A stretch of 64,000 nt of DNA from Pontederia crassipes (lineage: Eukaryota > Streptophyta > Magnoliopsida > Commelinales > Pontederiaceae). The translations under genes were made by a program, and so were the position numbers. Numbering within the stretch: position 1 is the first letter of the stretch; the number at the start of each line of letters is the position of its first letter. The notes beneath the pieces are model-generated. The model worked only from the letters and a program-made list of their open reading frames with translations, searched no databases and was not told the origin of the DNA. Shown piece by piece: positions 63,861 to 64,000 of the stretch. The stretch covers positions 7,378,001 to 7,442,000 of the forward strand of contig JAUKPH010000018.1 of the NCBI GenBank assembly GCA_030549335.1, in the 5' to 3' direction.

Positions 63861-64000
63861 TGTAACGCCCCCAAATCGTCTCATGCCACGTGACGAAGAC
63901 CAACCGGAGACGCTACGGACGCTGTGACTTTGACCATCTTATTGACCATAAACACGTCAGCAGAAGAATAATAAAATAAAGAAAAATAACATAAGTTGGA
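63861..64000. mobile_element. Possible LTR start, truncated by the window edge
   Basis: TGTAACGCCCCCAAATCGTC begins abruptly after AT-rich DNA. TGTAACGCCC is a frequent opening of plant LTRs. The other end is not in the window, so this is a suggestion. Confidence 0.35.

Overview
This is plant nuclear DNA. The evidence is GT-AG introns in genes with clear plant homologues (fimbrin, a fasciclin-like arabinogalactan protein, a plant RhoGDI), a long satellite array, and typical angiosperm transposons (CACTA, hAT, MULE, RTE LINE, copia, TRIM). I cannot name the species or decide between monocot and dicot from the sequence alone. Base composition is mosaic: AT-rich unique and intergenic DNA is broken by very GC-rich transposon cores.

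Layout. 1-13803: one uninterrupted tandem array of a roughly 148-bp satellite, about 93 monomers, open at the left window edge. 14428-24233 (minus): a complete 14-exon fimbrin/plastin gene encoding 674 residues, whose stop codon lies only about 0.6 kb from the satellite edge. Its intron 12 carries a full-length but dead RTE-type LINE (15485-18994) with a perfect 13-bp target duplication. 25.7-27.9 kb: a hAT-like and a CACTA-like non-autonomous element. 32030-32809 (minus): an intact single-exon FLA gene with a leader intron. 33.5-39.8 kb: AT-rich intergenic DNA with microsatellites. 39.9-51.2 kb: a transposon-dense block with copia relics, a second CACTA-like element, a GC-rich minisatellite, a hAT element with a perfect 8-bp target duplication, a MULE with long inverted ends, and a solo LTR with a perfect 5-bp duplication. 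51962-53842 (minus): an intact 5-exon RhoGDI gene of 261 residues. 54-64 kb: intergenic DNA with a TRIM retroelement, Tourist-like sequence, a third CACTA-like element with a 3-bp duplication, a third hAT-like element with a perfect 8-bp duplication, and the probable start of an LTR at the right edge.

The three host genes are all on the minus strand and are not an operon. Two are cytoskeletal: fimbrin bundles actin filaments and RhoGDI controls ROP GTPases that steer actin. FLA is a cell-surface glycoprotein. The shared theme is probably coincidence. I found no tRNA, rRNA or CRISPR. I saw no evidence of a wholly new biological system. The most notable things are the nucleosome-length satellite with segmental higher-order structure directly next to a functional gene, the LINE inserted in that gene's intron, and the compact TRIM.
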